From Bostrychus sinensis (taxonomy: Eukaryota; Chordata; Actinopteri; Gobiiformes; Eleotridae): 64,000 bases of DNA. The notes under the pieces were generated by a model. The model was not told the DNA's origin. It made no database searches and was given only the letters and a program-made list of their open reading frames with translations. Positions within the stretch are counted from its first letter, which is position 1, and each line of letters begins with the position of its first letter. Below are positions 1 through 11,700 of this stretch, in pieces. The position numbers and the translations under genes are program-made. The stretch is taken from NCBI GenBank assembly GCA_020698575.1, contig CM036253.1, forward strand, positions 35,533,219 to 35,597,218, read 5' to 3'.

Positions 1-50
1 ATACAGCTACAGCTGAAGATGCTAAAGGAGCCCGATATTCTCAGGACAAG
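1..50 (+). other. Possible end of a coding exon cut by the window edge
   Basis: The first 50 bases end in ..GACAAG followed by GTAGGC, a plausible splice donor at 51. Two of the three forward frames are open to the donor; one reads as a lysine-rich stretch containing QLKMLKEPDI and ends with a split codon. I do not recognise the protein. It could equally be chance intronic sequence, as there is no upstream context. Confidence 0.2.
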
Positions 51-461
51 GTAGGCATTTTTACCAAATCCAAATCAATATGCAAGTCACTGTATGCCAG
101 AAAGCAGATGATTTGCTACAGCGACCTAAGAAAGAAAAAGCCGACAGAAGTGTGTGTATCACAAATGTAGTTGTGTGTAGTTAGCATGCTAGTTGTCAAG
201 TGAAAATGCTGACCTTCAACGCGAGGATACTCCAAGACAGAATTATTCAGTTTTGGTGAAACATGTTTTTGTGTAAACAGCCTCTGAATTCTATTGCATC
301 AAAAATAATGTACTCTTGATTGGACAACTTCATTTTAATTGTAAAAATCTATTTGCCTGTGTGTAAAGGTCTAGATAGTCTTTGCAGTATCTCCTCTTTG
401 TCTTCAAACTGCACTGACATCTTCTTCAAATCCAAACGTACTCATTTTCAAATGGTAGTAG
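51..461. other. Non-coding stretch, nothing recognised
   Basis: AT-rich sequence with no splice-flanked open frame or repeat signature that I can identify. It may be intronic or intergenic. Confidence 0.4.
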
Positions 462-704
462 TTCAATTCAATTCAATTCAATTCAGATTTATTTGTATAG
501 TCCAATATCACAACAAAAGTCGCCTCAAAGGGCTTCACAAACAGTTGATCAAACATAAACACACAATCAGACTTAACACACAATCAGCACAAACAATAAC
601 TACACTAAACTAAACAGACCCAGGACACTCCTGTCCTTAGACCCTCCTTCTCGGTAAGGAAAAACTCCTAAAAAACCCAGCTACGGGAAAAAAGAAGAAA
701 CCTT
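462..704. repeat. Dispersed fish repeat starting with (TTCAA)n
   Basis: The stretch opens with four TTCAA units and continues into TTTATTTGTATAGTCC, a 'CGCCTCAAAGGGCTTCACAAA' -type segment, and ends with a GGAAAAACTCC and GAAGAAACC block. I recognise this order of motifs as a very common interspersed repeat of teleost genomes. The class (SINE-like or non-autonomous DNA element) is not settled from sequence alone. It abuts the kinase fragment that follows. Confidence 0.55.
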
Positions 705-932
705 ATGGAGCCCATAGTAGTGCTGCACTTCCTAAAGTTACTAGGCATCATGCACTGTGACCTGAAGCCTGATAATGTTATGATGATAGATCATGTAGCT
801 CAGCGGCTCCGCATCAAACTCAGTGATTTTGGTTTAGCCTGTTCAATGTCAGAGGCCAGGCAAGGAACGGTGGTTCTAGCTCTCAACTACAGCTATGTGA
901 GGGATTCAGGGACGGTCAGGAAGAGGTGGTAA
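705..932 (+). pseudogene. HIPK/DYRK-like protein kinase fragment
   Basis: A 75-codon open frame contains the two core catalytic motifs of a protein kinase: HCDLKPDN (catalytic loop, around residue 18) and DFG followed by LACS (metal-binding loop, around residue 42). HCDLKP is typical of the DYRK/HIPK branch, and the loop insert between the motifs fits HIPK. The frame lacks the glycine loop, the VAIK lysine and the whole C-lobe after the activation segment. No splice sites bracket it, so it looks like a truncated, probably retrocopied, remnant joined directly to a dispersed repeat. Fish genomes hold many HIPK-like copies (recalled). An exon of a functional kinase is a less likely alternative. 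Confidence 0.55.
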
Positions 933-1586
933 TAGTCAAATAAATGCTCTTTTGTATTGTAAACTAATGCAATATTCTATTTCTGCGCAGAGATCTTTAA
1001 GTGCCCCCCTCCTCACCTGATTGAAAACTAATCTTTTTGTTTGTGCATTGTTTGTGCTCACTCCATTTTTGAAATACAAATAATTTATTTGTTTGTACTC
1101 AGCCCCCCATTTCACAAGCAACTCAAAGAAATGCTTTATTTGGTAGCAGATAGCTGGCTGAGCCTGACAACTATTAATAACACCAAATAAAAAACAAATG
1201 ATTGGAAAACGTGCCTTATATGTTGATCAGCAATAGTCCATTTCTGGTTTATTCCACCTACTACATCAACAGCAGCTCAGCCGGTCTGAAGTGACAACAC
1301 ACACAGCCGTAATGATGAACCATAGAATAAACTGCCTCAGCTACCTTTATGTGGGCCAACTTTACGCAAGTGTCTGTTTTCACTGATTTCTCACAGACAT
1401 TTTTACTTTTGGAGTAAAATGGCATCAGGCAAAAAGTTTAAGGAAGTAAAGTGTTTTTTTCACTGTTTTTGTTCAAAAAAGCACAACAGCTCTGCCTTCT
1501 GGTCTCTTCGCCTGTTTGTTTATGGCACCAGTAGAGTACTTATAAAAACGTTTTCCTTTAGTCACAGGTTGTTCTAAAAGGTTGTT
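933..1586. other. Non-coding flank of the L1 insertion
   Basis: No coding potential or repeat signature seen. This is the pre-existing sequence into which the L1-like element at 1601 inserted. Confidence 0.4.
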
Positions 1587-1600
1587 AAATGTGCTGCTGT
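1587..1600. repeat. Left target-site duplication of the L1-like LINE
   Basis: AAATGTGCTGCTGT here is repeated exactly at 11687-11700, directly after the A-rich 3' end of the LINE. A 14-bp perfect duplication is the expected result of target-primed reverse transcription. Confidence 0.85.
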
Positions 1601-1732
1601 GGGGTTGGCAAGATAGCGTCGTATAGTGAACACCATGTTCCGCTGAGCTCCGGTGATATATATTAAAATATCCGCATAATTTACTTGTTTGCCTGGTGAA
1701 ACTCTACATACAATAGTAGAACTAGCTCTATA

Positions 1733-2540
1733 ATGAGCTGGGACAATTATTTTTCAAAAATGCCCGAGTCTAAGACCAGAACCAAGAGAAAGGCTCTTGC
1801 TGGAATGCATTCTAGCGATATTGCGGAGCCATGTGCAGAGCCCGATGAAACTAGCAATATGAAGGCCGCCACCGACGTTGAGGACGCTGGGAGCTATATC
1901 ATGGATCCAAACATACTCCAAGCTTTGTGCAAGATGACACAAGAGATTACAAGCGCCCTTGACGCCAAAATTGACACTGTGCTTGGTGCTATTCATGAAC
2001 AAACTTCTCAGATTCAGGCACTGGGAGTTTGGGTTGGTGATGTGGAGAGCAGGATTTCAGATGTGGAGGACACGGCAGAGTCTTTGCAGGCTACAGTGTC
2101 GAAACTCGAGAAACAAATCAGTGGTATACTTAAGATGCTGATATTGATGACCTAGAAAAACTGTAGCTGCAGATGCAACCTTCGGTAGGTGGGTCTACCT
2201 GAAGGCACCAAGGGAAAGGACCCAGTCACCTATATTGAGACATGGCTCCCCACTTATCTCAAGGTCATGACTAAAACTGGGAAGATCAAGCTGGATGGCG
2301 CACACCGCTCCCTTGCACCTAGACAGGGTGCCAATCAACGCCCCAGGCCCTTCATTATGAAGTTTCACAACTTTTCTGACAAGCAACGCGTTATGGCCGC
2401 CGCCTGACGTCTTGCTGCGAAACCGGATCAGCCCATGGACTGGCTTAAAGTCTCCTTCTTTAATGATTACTCGGCGGCAGTGGTCAGGAAACGTAAGGCC
2501 TTTGATGAGGTGAAGAATCGGTTGAAGAATGTGGTTTAAG
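1733..2540 (+). pseudogene. L1-like ORF1 remnant (coiled-coil RNA-binding protein)
   Basis: Two open blocks lie in order. The first (1733-2155, 140 codons) is acidic and then turns into a heptad-like coiled coil (residues ~65-135). The second (2189-2407) contains GLPEGTKGKDPV, an ETWLP segment and AHRSL, which match the RNA-recognition-like core of L1 ORF1 proteins. A stop and frame change between them, around 2155-2190, and a TGA at 2405 break the frame, after which related sequence continues to about 2540. ORF1 coats L1 RNA and acts as a chaperone; this copy cannot make it. Confidence 0.7.
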
Positions 2541-3049
2541 TGCTTTTGTATCCAGCTATGCTGAAGATGACTATTGACGGCATGGAGAAAAGGTTTGACA
2601 CACCGGAGGCGGCAGCTGCTTATGCTGACTCACTGCCCTAACTCCTTGGATCCAAAGTATTTCTTCTCTACAGCGTTTTTCCTGGACTGTGTCCGCTGGA
2701 GCATTGTATTTGCCTGTTTGGCACGTGTGACTCTCCTCTGGCTGCATAACTATCCAGGTGAAAATGCATCTAACTGTGAGTGAAACGGACTGTGTGTTAT
2801 GTCCATGAGTAGGCGCGAGTGTAGCGCTTGGTTTACCTGTCCGCTGTTTGCTGCGGACGGGAGGAAGGTTGTTCCCTATATGTGCAGTAGGGTCTTTGCC
2901 CCATTTTTCTTTATTTTTAATTTAGTGTGTTTTTTGTTTTCTCTGTTCTCTTGCCTTTTGGTGGTTTTCTGTTTCACTTGGAGTGTGATGGGAGTCCTCA
3001 ATTCAATGTATTTTATACACGTGAAGTATTATAACAGGTGAAGATTTAT
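2541..3049. other. L1 inter-ORF region
   Basis: Between the ORF1 and ORF2 remnants. Short open frames here are not recognisable beyond possible residual ORF1 tail. Contains a T-rich stretch near 2905-2960. Confidence 0.4.
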
Positions 3050-6000
3050 AATGAGTATATGGGTTTGCACTTGGAATGTGCGAGGCATCCACAATCCTAT
3101 CAAGCATAGCTTGAACCTGCCTAAAAAAAGACAATATAGATGTTGCTCTCTTCCAAGAGACTCATCTGGATGACAAGGAACATTCAAAGTTGCAACACGG
3201 AATATTTGGATAAGTGTTCTTTTCATCCTTTACAGCTAGAAGCAGGGGAGTAGCTGTGCTGATTAAGAAATCCCTGCCTTTTAAAATAGTTAACTGTGTT
3301 AAAGATCAGAATGGTTATTATATTATAATTAGAGGAACATTACAAGGTCAAAATATATAATAATGAATGTGTACTTCCCACCTGCTCACCCAGTTACTTT
3401 CCTTACCTTACTTAGTGTTTGTGGATTTAGCGGAACTGTCAACTAACAATACTGTAATTGTTGGTGGCAATTTCAATTTAATATTAAACCCACTCACTGT
3501 TAGGTTTCCACATAGTGCCGTGGCCCTCTCCCCCCAGGCTAATGCGCTTCATGCTCTATGTGATTTGGGCTGGTTGATGTTTGGAGCAGCATTCATCCTT
3601 CTGACAAAGAGTATTCTTTTCTGCCCCTCATAAATGTCAAACTAGAATTGATTACTTTTTTCTGCCCAGATCTGAGTTATACTCAGTTATATCATGTGAA
3701 ATAACCAGTATAATTATTTATGACCGTGCCAGAGTGGTGATGGACATAAAACTTAAAACAGCAGTGAATCAGTCCTGGCAGTGGAGACTTAATACTGTTA
3801 TTCTTAAAGATAATATGTTTACATCCTACATTTGCACTGAAATTAAAGTATTTTTGTTAATTAATTGTAAGTCAGCTACTAATGCATCCATCTCATGGGA
3901 AATCTGCAAAACCTATGCAAGGGGGCTGATTATTTCATATTCTGCAACAAAGAAACACCAACGATTTGAAAAACAACACTCTTTAGAAAGAGAATTGACA
4001 GATAAAGAAAAGGCATACATTGCTTCTCCCTCACCATTGTTATAGCAAGAGATCACTACGCTCAGATCGGCTCTGAACTGCCTTCTTACCAGGGAGGCTG
4101 AAAAGAAAATTAGATATACTAAGCAGAGTTTCTATGAACATGGAGATAAGCCAGGGAAATGCCTCGCCTATCTAGCTAAAAAGTGGGCAGAATCTCAGAC
4201 TATTGCATCTATATCTGATATGGAGGGCCATGAGGTATATGAAAGTAAACTGATAAATAACTGTTTTAGAAAATTTTATAAGAATCTGTATTCTTATGAA
4301 CAAGCATCAGATGCTGTGCAACTAATGAATAATTTCTTCGCTCAGTTTAACTTGCCAAAATTGTCAGAAGAACAGAAAACTGTCCTCACAGCCCCATCAC
4401 TAAGAACGAGGTGATCAAAGCTATTAAAGCGCTACAAAATGTAAAGTCGCCAGGCCTGGATGGGTTTTGTTGCGAATTTTATAAATAGTTTCAAGATGTA
4501 CTTGTGGAACTTGAGATGATTAGTTACTCCTTTATTATAGGAGAATTTCCACAAACTTTGAAAGAGGCCACTATCTCTTTAATTTTGAAGAAAGGGAAAT
4601 GTCCTCAGTCTTGTGCGTCCTACAGACCTATAGCCCTTTTAAATGTGGATAGGCAATTGCTCTCTAAAATCTTGGCTTCTTACCTAGAAAACTTCTTGCC
4701 CATGCTAATAAAGGATGATCAAACTGGCTTTCTAAAGGGACGGAATCCAGCTAATAATGTTAGGCGTCTATTGAATGCTATTTAGGCTTTTAAACAAAAT
4801 TTCGTTGATGGTCTGGTACTTTCTCTTGATGCAGGGAAAGCTTTTGACCACGTTGAATGATCCTTTTTAATCTATATATTGGGTAAATTTGGTCTTCGTG
4901 AGAATTTTATTAAATGGGTTAAAATAATTTACACTGATCCTCAGGCGGCAGTCTTAACTAATGGATTCCGATCAGAATACTTCACTACTCACAGAGGTAC
5001 GAGACAGGGTTGCCCCTTGTCCCCTTTCTTATTTGCACTGGCCATTGAGCCACTTGCTGAAGCCATAAGGGTGACACCCATGATACGTAGTCTAGAGACT
5101 GGGCAGATATGTCATAAAATAACCTTGTATGCGGATGATGTCCTGATTCTTTTGACTGACCTTGAAACATCAGTACCAGCTCTTATTAACGTGATTGATA
5201 GATTTAGTCGATTTTCTGGTTATAAGGTCAATTTGACCAAGTCAGAGGCGATGCCTTTCAGTTATACCTAATACTATACCAGCTTCCCTTTCAAATGGTC
5301 TCCCAAAGGGTTTGTTTATTTGTTTGTTTGTTTGTTTTTTATCACTCCATCTTTTGACCATCTCTACAAAGCTAACTTTATTCCTCTTTTTAGTAAAATT
5401 AATCAGGATTTAGAGCGATGGAGCTCACTTCCGGTTTCTTGGCTAGGGGGTATAGCTTTGGTTAAAATGAATGTGTTGCCTAGGCTGCTATACCCCATTC
5501 AAATGATTCCTGTGTTGTCTTCTAAAAGGGTATTGAAGGACATAAATAGCTGGCTCAGCTCATTCATTTGGAACAAGCGTAGACCTAGACTTAAGATGGC
5601 AATGCTGCACTTGCCGAGATCAGTGGGTGGCTTAGACCTGCCTAACATTAAATTATACCAGCTTTGTGCTCATTTAAGATTTGTAAATTTATGGGTTAAA
5701 GGTAAGGCTTCCTCTATCTGGATGGATATTGAATCAGCATTATCACAATGCAGGTTATCTGATCTATTATTTTTTAAGAATTTTAAGGAAATTGAAAATT
5801 GTTGCACAAATCCCATAACAATTAATGGCGTAAAAGCATGGCAATCTGTACGCCAACTTGAGGGAAGATTTAAAATAACATCTATGTTCACCCCAATAAT
5901 AAATAATACTGATTTTTTTCCCTGGACGCTTGGATCCTGGTTTTCAGCAATGGTATAGTAAGAATATTAAGTCACCGGGTGACCTTTTTTCTAATAACGT

Positions 6001-6590
6001 GTTTATGTCATTTGAACAGCTGATTAACAGTTACCAACTTACTGAAGATGATTTCTTTTGTTTTCTACAAGTAAAACATTATATCATTCATAGTACTATT
6101 ATGGACCACCCTGAGATATCTGCTATTGAGAAAATGCAGTTTCAACAACAATTGAAAGTGTTTCTGAGCTCATTATATCATGTGCTCAATGGCTTTTCTA
6201 CTACTGATGTGCAGAGGGTGAGGTCTGTGTGGGAGAAGAAATTGTCTGTGACTATAGATGAAGGAACTTGGGAGGATGTTTGGGCCTATGCAAAAAAGGT
6301 GTCAATTTGTGCTCGGACAAAAGCAATACAGCTTAAAATGCACAGTCCACAGATTACATATATCCCTGCACAGCAGGCATTCCTTTGACCGCTCCCTTTC
6401 CCCTCTGTGTCTTAGGGTTAGGGTTAGAACTGTAAAACTGATGTGGGAACCTTAACTCATTGTCTCTGGCCTTGTTATAAACTTCAATCATACTGGTCTG
6501 AGACTTTACTGGAAATTGAAAGAATATTTCATACTGACTTAGAAATGGACCCTGTGTCTCTGGTCCTGGGTCTCCCCAGTAGACATCTAA
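3050..6590 (+). pseudogene. L1-like ORF2 remnant: AP endonuclease and reverse transcriptase
   Basis: Starting near 3050 the frame reads SIWVCTWNVRGIHNPIK, the N-terminal motif of the L1 AP endonuclease. FQETHLDD follows, and VGGNFNLILNP near 3460 is the endonuclease core. Reverse transcriptase motifs follow in 4390-5270: SPGLDGF, YRPIALLN, QTGFLKGR, RQGCPLSPFLF and YADDVLIL (catalytic YADD near 5130). The post-RT 'thumb' SWLGGIALVKMNVLPRLLY and DLPNIKLY segments run to about 6400. Frame changes and stops occur at many points, and a T/G-rich stretch at 5315-5340 disrupts the frame. The reading frame stops at 6590, where the foldback element interrupts it, and resumes at 11244. Confidence 0.85.
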
Positions 6591-6934
6591 TGGTAGTTCC
6601 CACCGGACGCGAATCAGGCGTCAGGCGCGAGTGATTACCATGTTAAGTCTATGGAGAGCTGCGTTCAGGCACGAACAAGCGTCCTGCGGCGCGAATGGTG
6701 CGAATGGTGCGACGCGAATCGCGCGGCGCGAATGACGCGAATTGAGCGTTTGACGTGCGAGTCCCGCGAATAGGCGAAGACGCGAATAGGCGAAGACGCG
6801 AATCGGCGGAAGACGCGAACAACGCAGATTCGCGTCCAACACTCTGGTTGCTGAAGTTGAAAAATTTGAACTTCTGAACATTAGCGGCGTGTTAACCAAT
6901 CAGGGACCTGCTGTAGCAATGACGTGGTTATGTA

Positions 6935-8114
6935 CACCGCGGTGAAGTTAGATGGATATTGGATATTCGACATATTCGCATATTCGCCCTGGGAACCGCT
7001 ACGGTACTCACAGTAAATGAGACCGAGCAAAGAGCATGACAGACGGCTTGTGCTGACACAAAGTGTCGGCGTCAGCCTCGGTTCAGCTTAGGGACCGTCA
7101 GTGAATTACTCTACAGCACTAATTGTCTGTTTTTCTTCAATAGTTTCCAGGTCATGTGACCTAGTGATTCCAAACCACAACTGAATATTTCTACTAGATG
7201 AGTACAATCGGGCACAGCACTTTTTATTACATTTTAATGCTTATTCACTTTTTTTTTTTTACAGTAAATTTGACAGTTTTTCTTCAATAGCTTCCAGGTC
7301 ATGTGACCCAGTGACCCCAAACCACAACTGAATATTACTACTACAAAGGTACAATCGGGCACGGCACTTTATATTAGGTTTTCATGCTTGTTCAAATTTA
7401 TTTAAAATTTTTACAGGAATGCCACAGATGTTTGTAGCAGTATCTTATAAGGGTAGGATTTCACATTTTCTTAAACTGTCTTTCAAACATAAAATGCTTG
7501 AGAATTTAGATAAAGCCAAAGGAACTTAAAAAAATATTCTGGTGTGCTGGTTGTGATATCTTAATTTCTTCATTCAATACTTTGATTCCTTTGAAAGAGC
7601 TCTGTCAAATTAGATCATTTATAAAAATTTGGCTTACAAGCAAAACAGATGTAAGGGGAGGCAGGACATCCTTGTCACACTTTTGTTGATATTAAATCTA
7701 CTGGATGTGCCATATAAAAGTTTTACAGCACTATAATTATCTCTATAGAGTGCTAAAAGGCTTTAATAAAAAAATGTGCAAAGTTCAAAAAAGATGATGT
7801 ACCATTGATAAATGTATGAGTAATTGTGGTTGATAATCTAAAAAGAGAATTATAGGATCACCAGGGATAAAAATCTTTATATATAATAAACTAGGTCTAG
7901 TACTAGTCTAATATCAGAGATGAGGTGTCCAGGCATTAAGCCATGTTGAGATTCATGAATAATGTCACATAAGCCATTTTTCTCTGTCCGTACTTTCACT
8001 TTTAAAGCCACATAGCCTCTGTAGCCTCTGTAGCCCGCATTAAGAATGTGTCTGTGTGTGTTTGATGGTGGTCGAAGGGGCCATAGGCAGAGATTGGCAG
8101 CCACACTTCCATCA
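6935..8114 (+). repeat. Left inverted arm of the foldback element
   Basis: Reading this arm and the reverse complement of 8857-10495 gives nearly the same sequence. A 75-codon frame at 7877-8104 on the minus strand is identical in protein to one at 8866-9093 on the plus strand. The arm carries two ~152-bp tandem units (about 7115-7415) where the right arm carries about five. Confidence 0.85.
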
Positions 8115-8130
8115 TAATAAATTATTATTA

Positions 8131-8184
<54 letters not shown>

Positions 8185-8856
8185 GTACTCCCTTATTTAT
8201 AATGAATACAAAAAGTTTAGCTAATTTCTGGTTGTAGTTTGTCTCAGACAAGACCATCCTAAATGAATTATATTGGAGTAACAATGCTCAGTTTACCACT
8301 CTCTGCTGAAGAAAGATTATACTATTTTACAGAGATAGTTCAAATATATTTTGCATTATTTAAGGGTGCACTACAGTTTTTTTTCACCATTTTTTTTTAA
8401 TAAACCAATTTACGTTTTTATTCTAACATCTGTCATTTAATTAAATTAACAGAAGCATCTAGGCAAATAATAATAATAAGCTAATAATAATAATAATAAC
8501 AACAACAACAACAAACTTATAAAAATAATAATTTTATTAAAAGGGATAATGTACATTAGTGGCTTTTTTAGCTTTAGAGATTTAGGAGTGCTGTGGTCCT
8601 CATTGTAGGCCAAGAAAAAAACAAGCAAAAGGAACAAAGCATTGGATAAAATATTAAACATTGTACCCATGTAACTTATTGTATTATGGAGCCTTTTATA
8701 ATGTTATATTTGTAGCTGTCAGTAGTGTGAGTATAATATTAATAGTAACACAGTGGATTTATATTGCGCCTTTCTAGATACTTTACAATGAATTATTTAT
8801 TCACTCTTCGGTGGTGGTGAGCTACTTCTGTAGCAACACCTGCCTTGGGCCAGACT
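8115..8856. other. Central spacer of the foldback element
   Basis: AT-rich loop region with a long (ATT)n tract at about 8120-8184, a second TAATAA/ACAACA tract near 8465-8515, and no gene. The right end (about 8755-8856) resembles the common fish repeat containing GGTGGTGAGCTACTTCTGTAG. Confidence 0.6.
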
Positions 8857-10495
8857 GATGGAAGTGTGGCTGCCAATCTCTGCCTATGGCCCCTTCGACC
8901 ACCATCAAACACACACAGACACATTCTTAATGCGGGCTACAGAGGCTACAGAGGCTATGTGGCTTTAAAAGTGAAAGTACGGACAGAGAAAAATGGCTTA
9001 TGTGACATTATTCATGAATCTCAACATGGCTTAATGCCTGGACACCTCATCTCTGATATTAGACTAGTACTAGACCTAGTTTATTATATATAAAGATTTT
9101 TATCCCTGGTGATCCTATAATTCTCTTTTTAGATTATCAACCACAATTACTCATACATTTATCAATGGTACATCATCTTTTTTTGAACTTTGCACATTTT
9201 TTTATTAAAGCCTTTTAGCACTCTATAGAGATAATTATAGTGCTGTAAAACTTTTATATGGCACATCCAGTAGATTTAATATCAACAAAAGTGTGACAAG
9301 GATGTCCTGCCTCCCCTTACATCTGTTTTGCTTGTAAGCCAAATTTTTATAAATGATCTAATTTGACAGAGCTCTTTCAAAGGAATCAAAGTATTGAATG
9401 AAGAAATTAAGATATCACAACCAGCACACCAGAATATTTTTTTAAGTTCCTTTGGCTTTATCTAAATTCTCAAGCATTTTATGTTTGAAAGACAGTTTAA
9501 GAAAATGTGAAATCCTACCCTTATAAGATACTGCTACAAACATCTGAGGCATTCCTGTAAAAAATTTTAATAAATTTGAATAAGCATGAAAATGTAACAT
9601 AAAGTGCTGTGCCCGATTGTACCTTTGTAGTAGTAATATTCAGTTGTGGTTTGGGGTCACTGGGTCACATGACCTGGAAGCTATTGAAGAAAAACTGTCA
9701 AATTTACTGTAAAAAAATTTTAATAATTTTGAATAAGAATGAAAACCTAATATAAAGTGCCGTGCCCAATTGTGCCTTTATAGTAGTAATATTCAATTGT
9801 GGTTTGGGGTCACTGGGTCACATGACCTAGAAGCTATTGAAGAAAAACTGTCAATTTTACTGTAAAAAATTTAAATAAATTTGATTAAGAGTGAAAACCA
9901 AATATAAAGTGGCGTGCCCAATTGTACCTTTATAGTAGAAATATTCAGTTGTGGTTTGGGGTCACTGGGTCACATGACCTGGAAGCTATTGAAGAAAAAC
10001 TGTCAAATTTACTGTAAAAATTTTAAATAAATTTGAATAAGAATGAAAACCTAATATAAAGTGCCGTGCCCAATTGTACCTTTATAGTAGTAATATTCAA
10101 TTGTGGTTTGGGGTCACTGGGTCACATGACCTGGAAGCTATTGAAGAAAAACTGTCAAATTTACTGTAAAAAAAAAAAAGTGAATAAGCATTAAAATGTA
10201 ATAAAAAGTGCTGTGCCCGATTGTACTCATCTAGTAGAAATATTCAGTTGTGGTTTGGAATCACTAGGTCACATGACCTGGAAACTATTGAAGAAAAACA
10301 GACAATTAGTGCTGTAGAGTAATTCACTGACGGTCCCTAAGCTGAACCGAGGCTGACGCCGACACTTTGTGTCAGCACAAGCCGTCTGTCATGCTCTTTG
10401 CTCGGTCTCATTTGCCGTGAGTACCGTAGCGGTTCCCAGGGCGAATATGCGAATATGTCGAATATCCAATATCCATCTAACTTCACCGCAGTGTT
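8857..10495 (-). repeat. Right inverted arm of the foldback element
   Basis: Inverted copy of 6935-8114, about 460 bp longer because a ~152-bp tandem unit is amplified here. The first bases GATGGAAGTGTGGCTGCC mirror the inner end of the left arm. Confidence 0.85.
9600..10310. repeat. ~152-bp tandem repeat, about five copies
   Basis: The motif TTGAAGAAAAACTGTCAA recurs with its first CTG at 9695, 9848, 10000 and 10152, a steady 152-153 bp period, with a diverged unit ending near 10300. Each unit also carries GGGTCACATGACCTGG and TTGTGGTTTGG blocks. GTCACATGAC holds the palindrome TCATGTGA-like core in each unit. Confidence 0.85.
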
Positions 10496-11243
10496 ATGTA
10501 CGACGTAACAGGAGGAGATCCCTGCCTCGGAGATCCAGCAAAACAATCATCGAGGCTTCAGAGTGATCCCGGAGATAAAAGCTGCAGCCTACAGCAGCTC
10601 TTCTACTTTTATGAAGACAGGAAACAAAAACAGCCCTGATAGAAAACACTATAAATAAAATAAATATGGTTGTTTAGGCTTTGTGTGACTGTGGTTATAG
10701 CTGTTATCTGTGATACAAGACTGTGACAGAGGCTCACTCTGATCATCGTGACATCAAGAACACACAAATAAATACAATTAAATATAAAGGGGGGTTAACT
10801 TTACCAAAATAGCCTATTGAGATGTGCTTGTTATATTTGCAGTTAATGCACTCTCCAGAACAACAGAAAATACAGAGCCTGGGACTAGACCAGAACCCAA
10901 AACCACTAGAGAGAGCTAAAGTACAAGAAATAACCCCAGACTGTCTCAGCTCTGTCTCTGGGGTTAATGCTGCTGTACAGCAGCAGTGTCCTGGGGAGAG
11001 GTCCTGCAGCCACACGGGACACAGGTGAGCAAACCCAGACAGGCTCATTTGGAAGTAGCCCTAGCGGCCATGCCCCTCATTTGACGCGAATGAAGCGAAC
11101 AATTCGCCTCATTCGCGCGAGTGATTTCGCGTCATTCGCGCGAATAGAGCGAATTTCACGCGCAAATGACGCGAGTGAATTCAAAATGGTCACGCGTCCA
11201 ACTAGACGCGAATGACTGATTCGCGTCCGGTGTGAACGTACCA

Positions 11244-11503
11244 TAAAAGTTGCAGCTAACAAGAGATTGTATAACATTCTTACTTTTGCTGCCAGGAAAA
11301 ATATTCTGTTACAGTGGGTCAAGGACAAAACCCCTTCTGTCAGTGGATGGCGCAATATAATACTTGAGTTGATTCCTATAGAATGTCTTACTAACATCAT
11401 ACATGCAAATGTAGACCAGTTCTACAAAGGGTGGCGCCCCTTCTTGGACTATATTGGACCTGACCTCTCCTCTGTGTTATTAAAAGGACTATTATGCGCT
11501 TGA
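11244..11503 (+). pseudogene. C-terminal end of the interrupted L1-like ORF2
   Basis: This frame contains RLYNILTFAARKNILLQW, the usual C-terminal segment of fish L1 ORF2, and ends at a TGA at 11501-11503. Joining 6590 directly to 11247 (dropping one TAA copy) makes SRHLKVAANKRLYN in one frame, so this is the continuation of the protein broken at 6590. The L1 3'UTR follows to 11686. Confidence 0.8.
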
Positions 11504-11686
11504 ATTTCATCTATGAACAGTGTGGCTTCTTGACCTTGTGAACTTTCCCATAACCTCCTATTTGTTTTTGTCCCTATGTCTGAGCTGTACTCCTTTGTTC
11601 TGTTTTGAGTGTTTTGTGTCTGTTCTGATGCTGACACTTATGTTTGTTTTGTTAAATGAAAAGTGCAATAAAAACAATGAATAAAA

Positions 11687-11700
11687 AAATGTGCTGCTGT
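11687..11700. repeat. Right target-site duplication of the L1-like LINE
   Basis: Exact copy of 1587-1600 (AAATGTGCTGCTGT) following the A-rich LINE tail. Confidence 0.85.

Larger units (their letters stand above)
6591..11243. mobile_element. Non-autonomous foldback DNA element, 4.65 kb, nested in the L1 ORF2
   Basis: The ends are TGGTAGTTCCCACCGGACGC on the left and, read inward from the right, TGGTACGTTCACACCGGACGC. Both run into CGCGAAT-rich segments. A TAA trinucleotide sits on each side (6588-6590 and 11244-11246), and removing the element plus one TAA restores the L1 frame, which fixes the boundaries. Inside are two very similar inverted arms (about 6935-8114 and 8857-10495) around a central spacer. 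No transposase is encoded, so it must have been mobilised in trans. A 3-bp TAA duplication is compatible with the PIF/Harbinger superfamily (TWA target), but the terminal sequence alone does not prove this. Confidence 0.8.
1601..11686 (+). mobile_element. Full-length but decayed L1-like (Tx1/L1 clade) LINE, interrupted by a foldback element
   Basis: The element begins with GGGGTTGGCAAGATAGCGTC, resembling the start of fish L1 copies, and ends in an AATAAA-rich tail at about 11667-11686. A 14-bp direct repeat (AAATGTGCTGCTGT) flanks it on both sides, so it is a full-length insertion. Without the nested DNA element (6591-11243) it is about 5.43 kb. It holds an ORF1 remnant (1733-2540) and an ORF2 remnant (3050-6590 plus 11244-11503) with endonuclease, reverse transcriptase and C-terminal segments. 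Many stops and frameshifts in both make it inactive. The nested element divides it so that neither half alone looks complete. Confidence 0.85.

Noticed and set aside
6411..6428. TTAGGGTTAGGG telomere-like sequence
   Set aside because: Only two units, inside the decayed L1 ORF2; no interstitial telomere array.
7877..9093. Identical 75-codon frames in both foldback arms as a conserved protein
   Set aside because: Identity follows from the arms being inverted copies; the sequence matches a common non-coding fish repeat.
10337..11400. Arginine/alanine-rich frames in the CGCGAAT-rich right end of the foldback element
   Set aside because: Compositional frames from iterated GCGAAT motifs in a non-coding terminal region.
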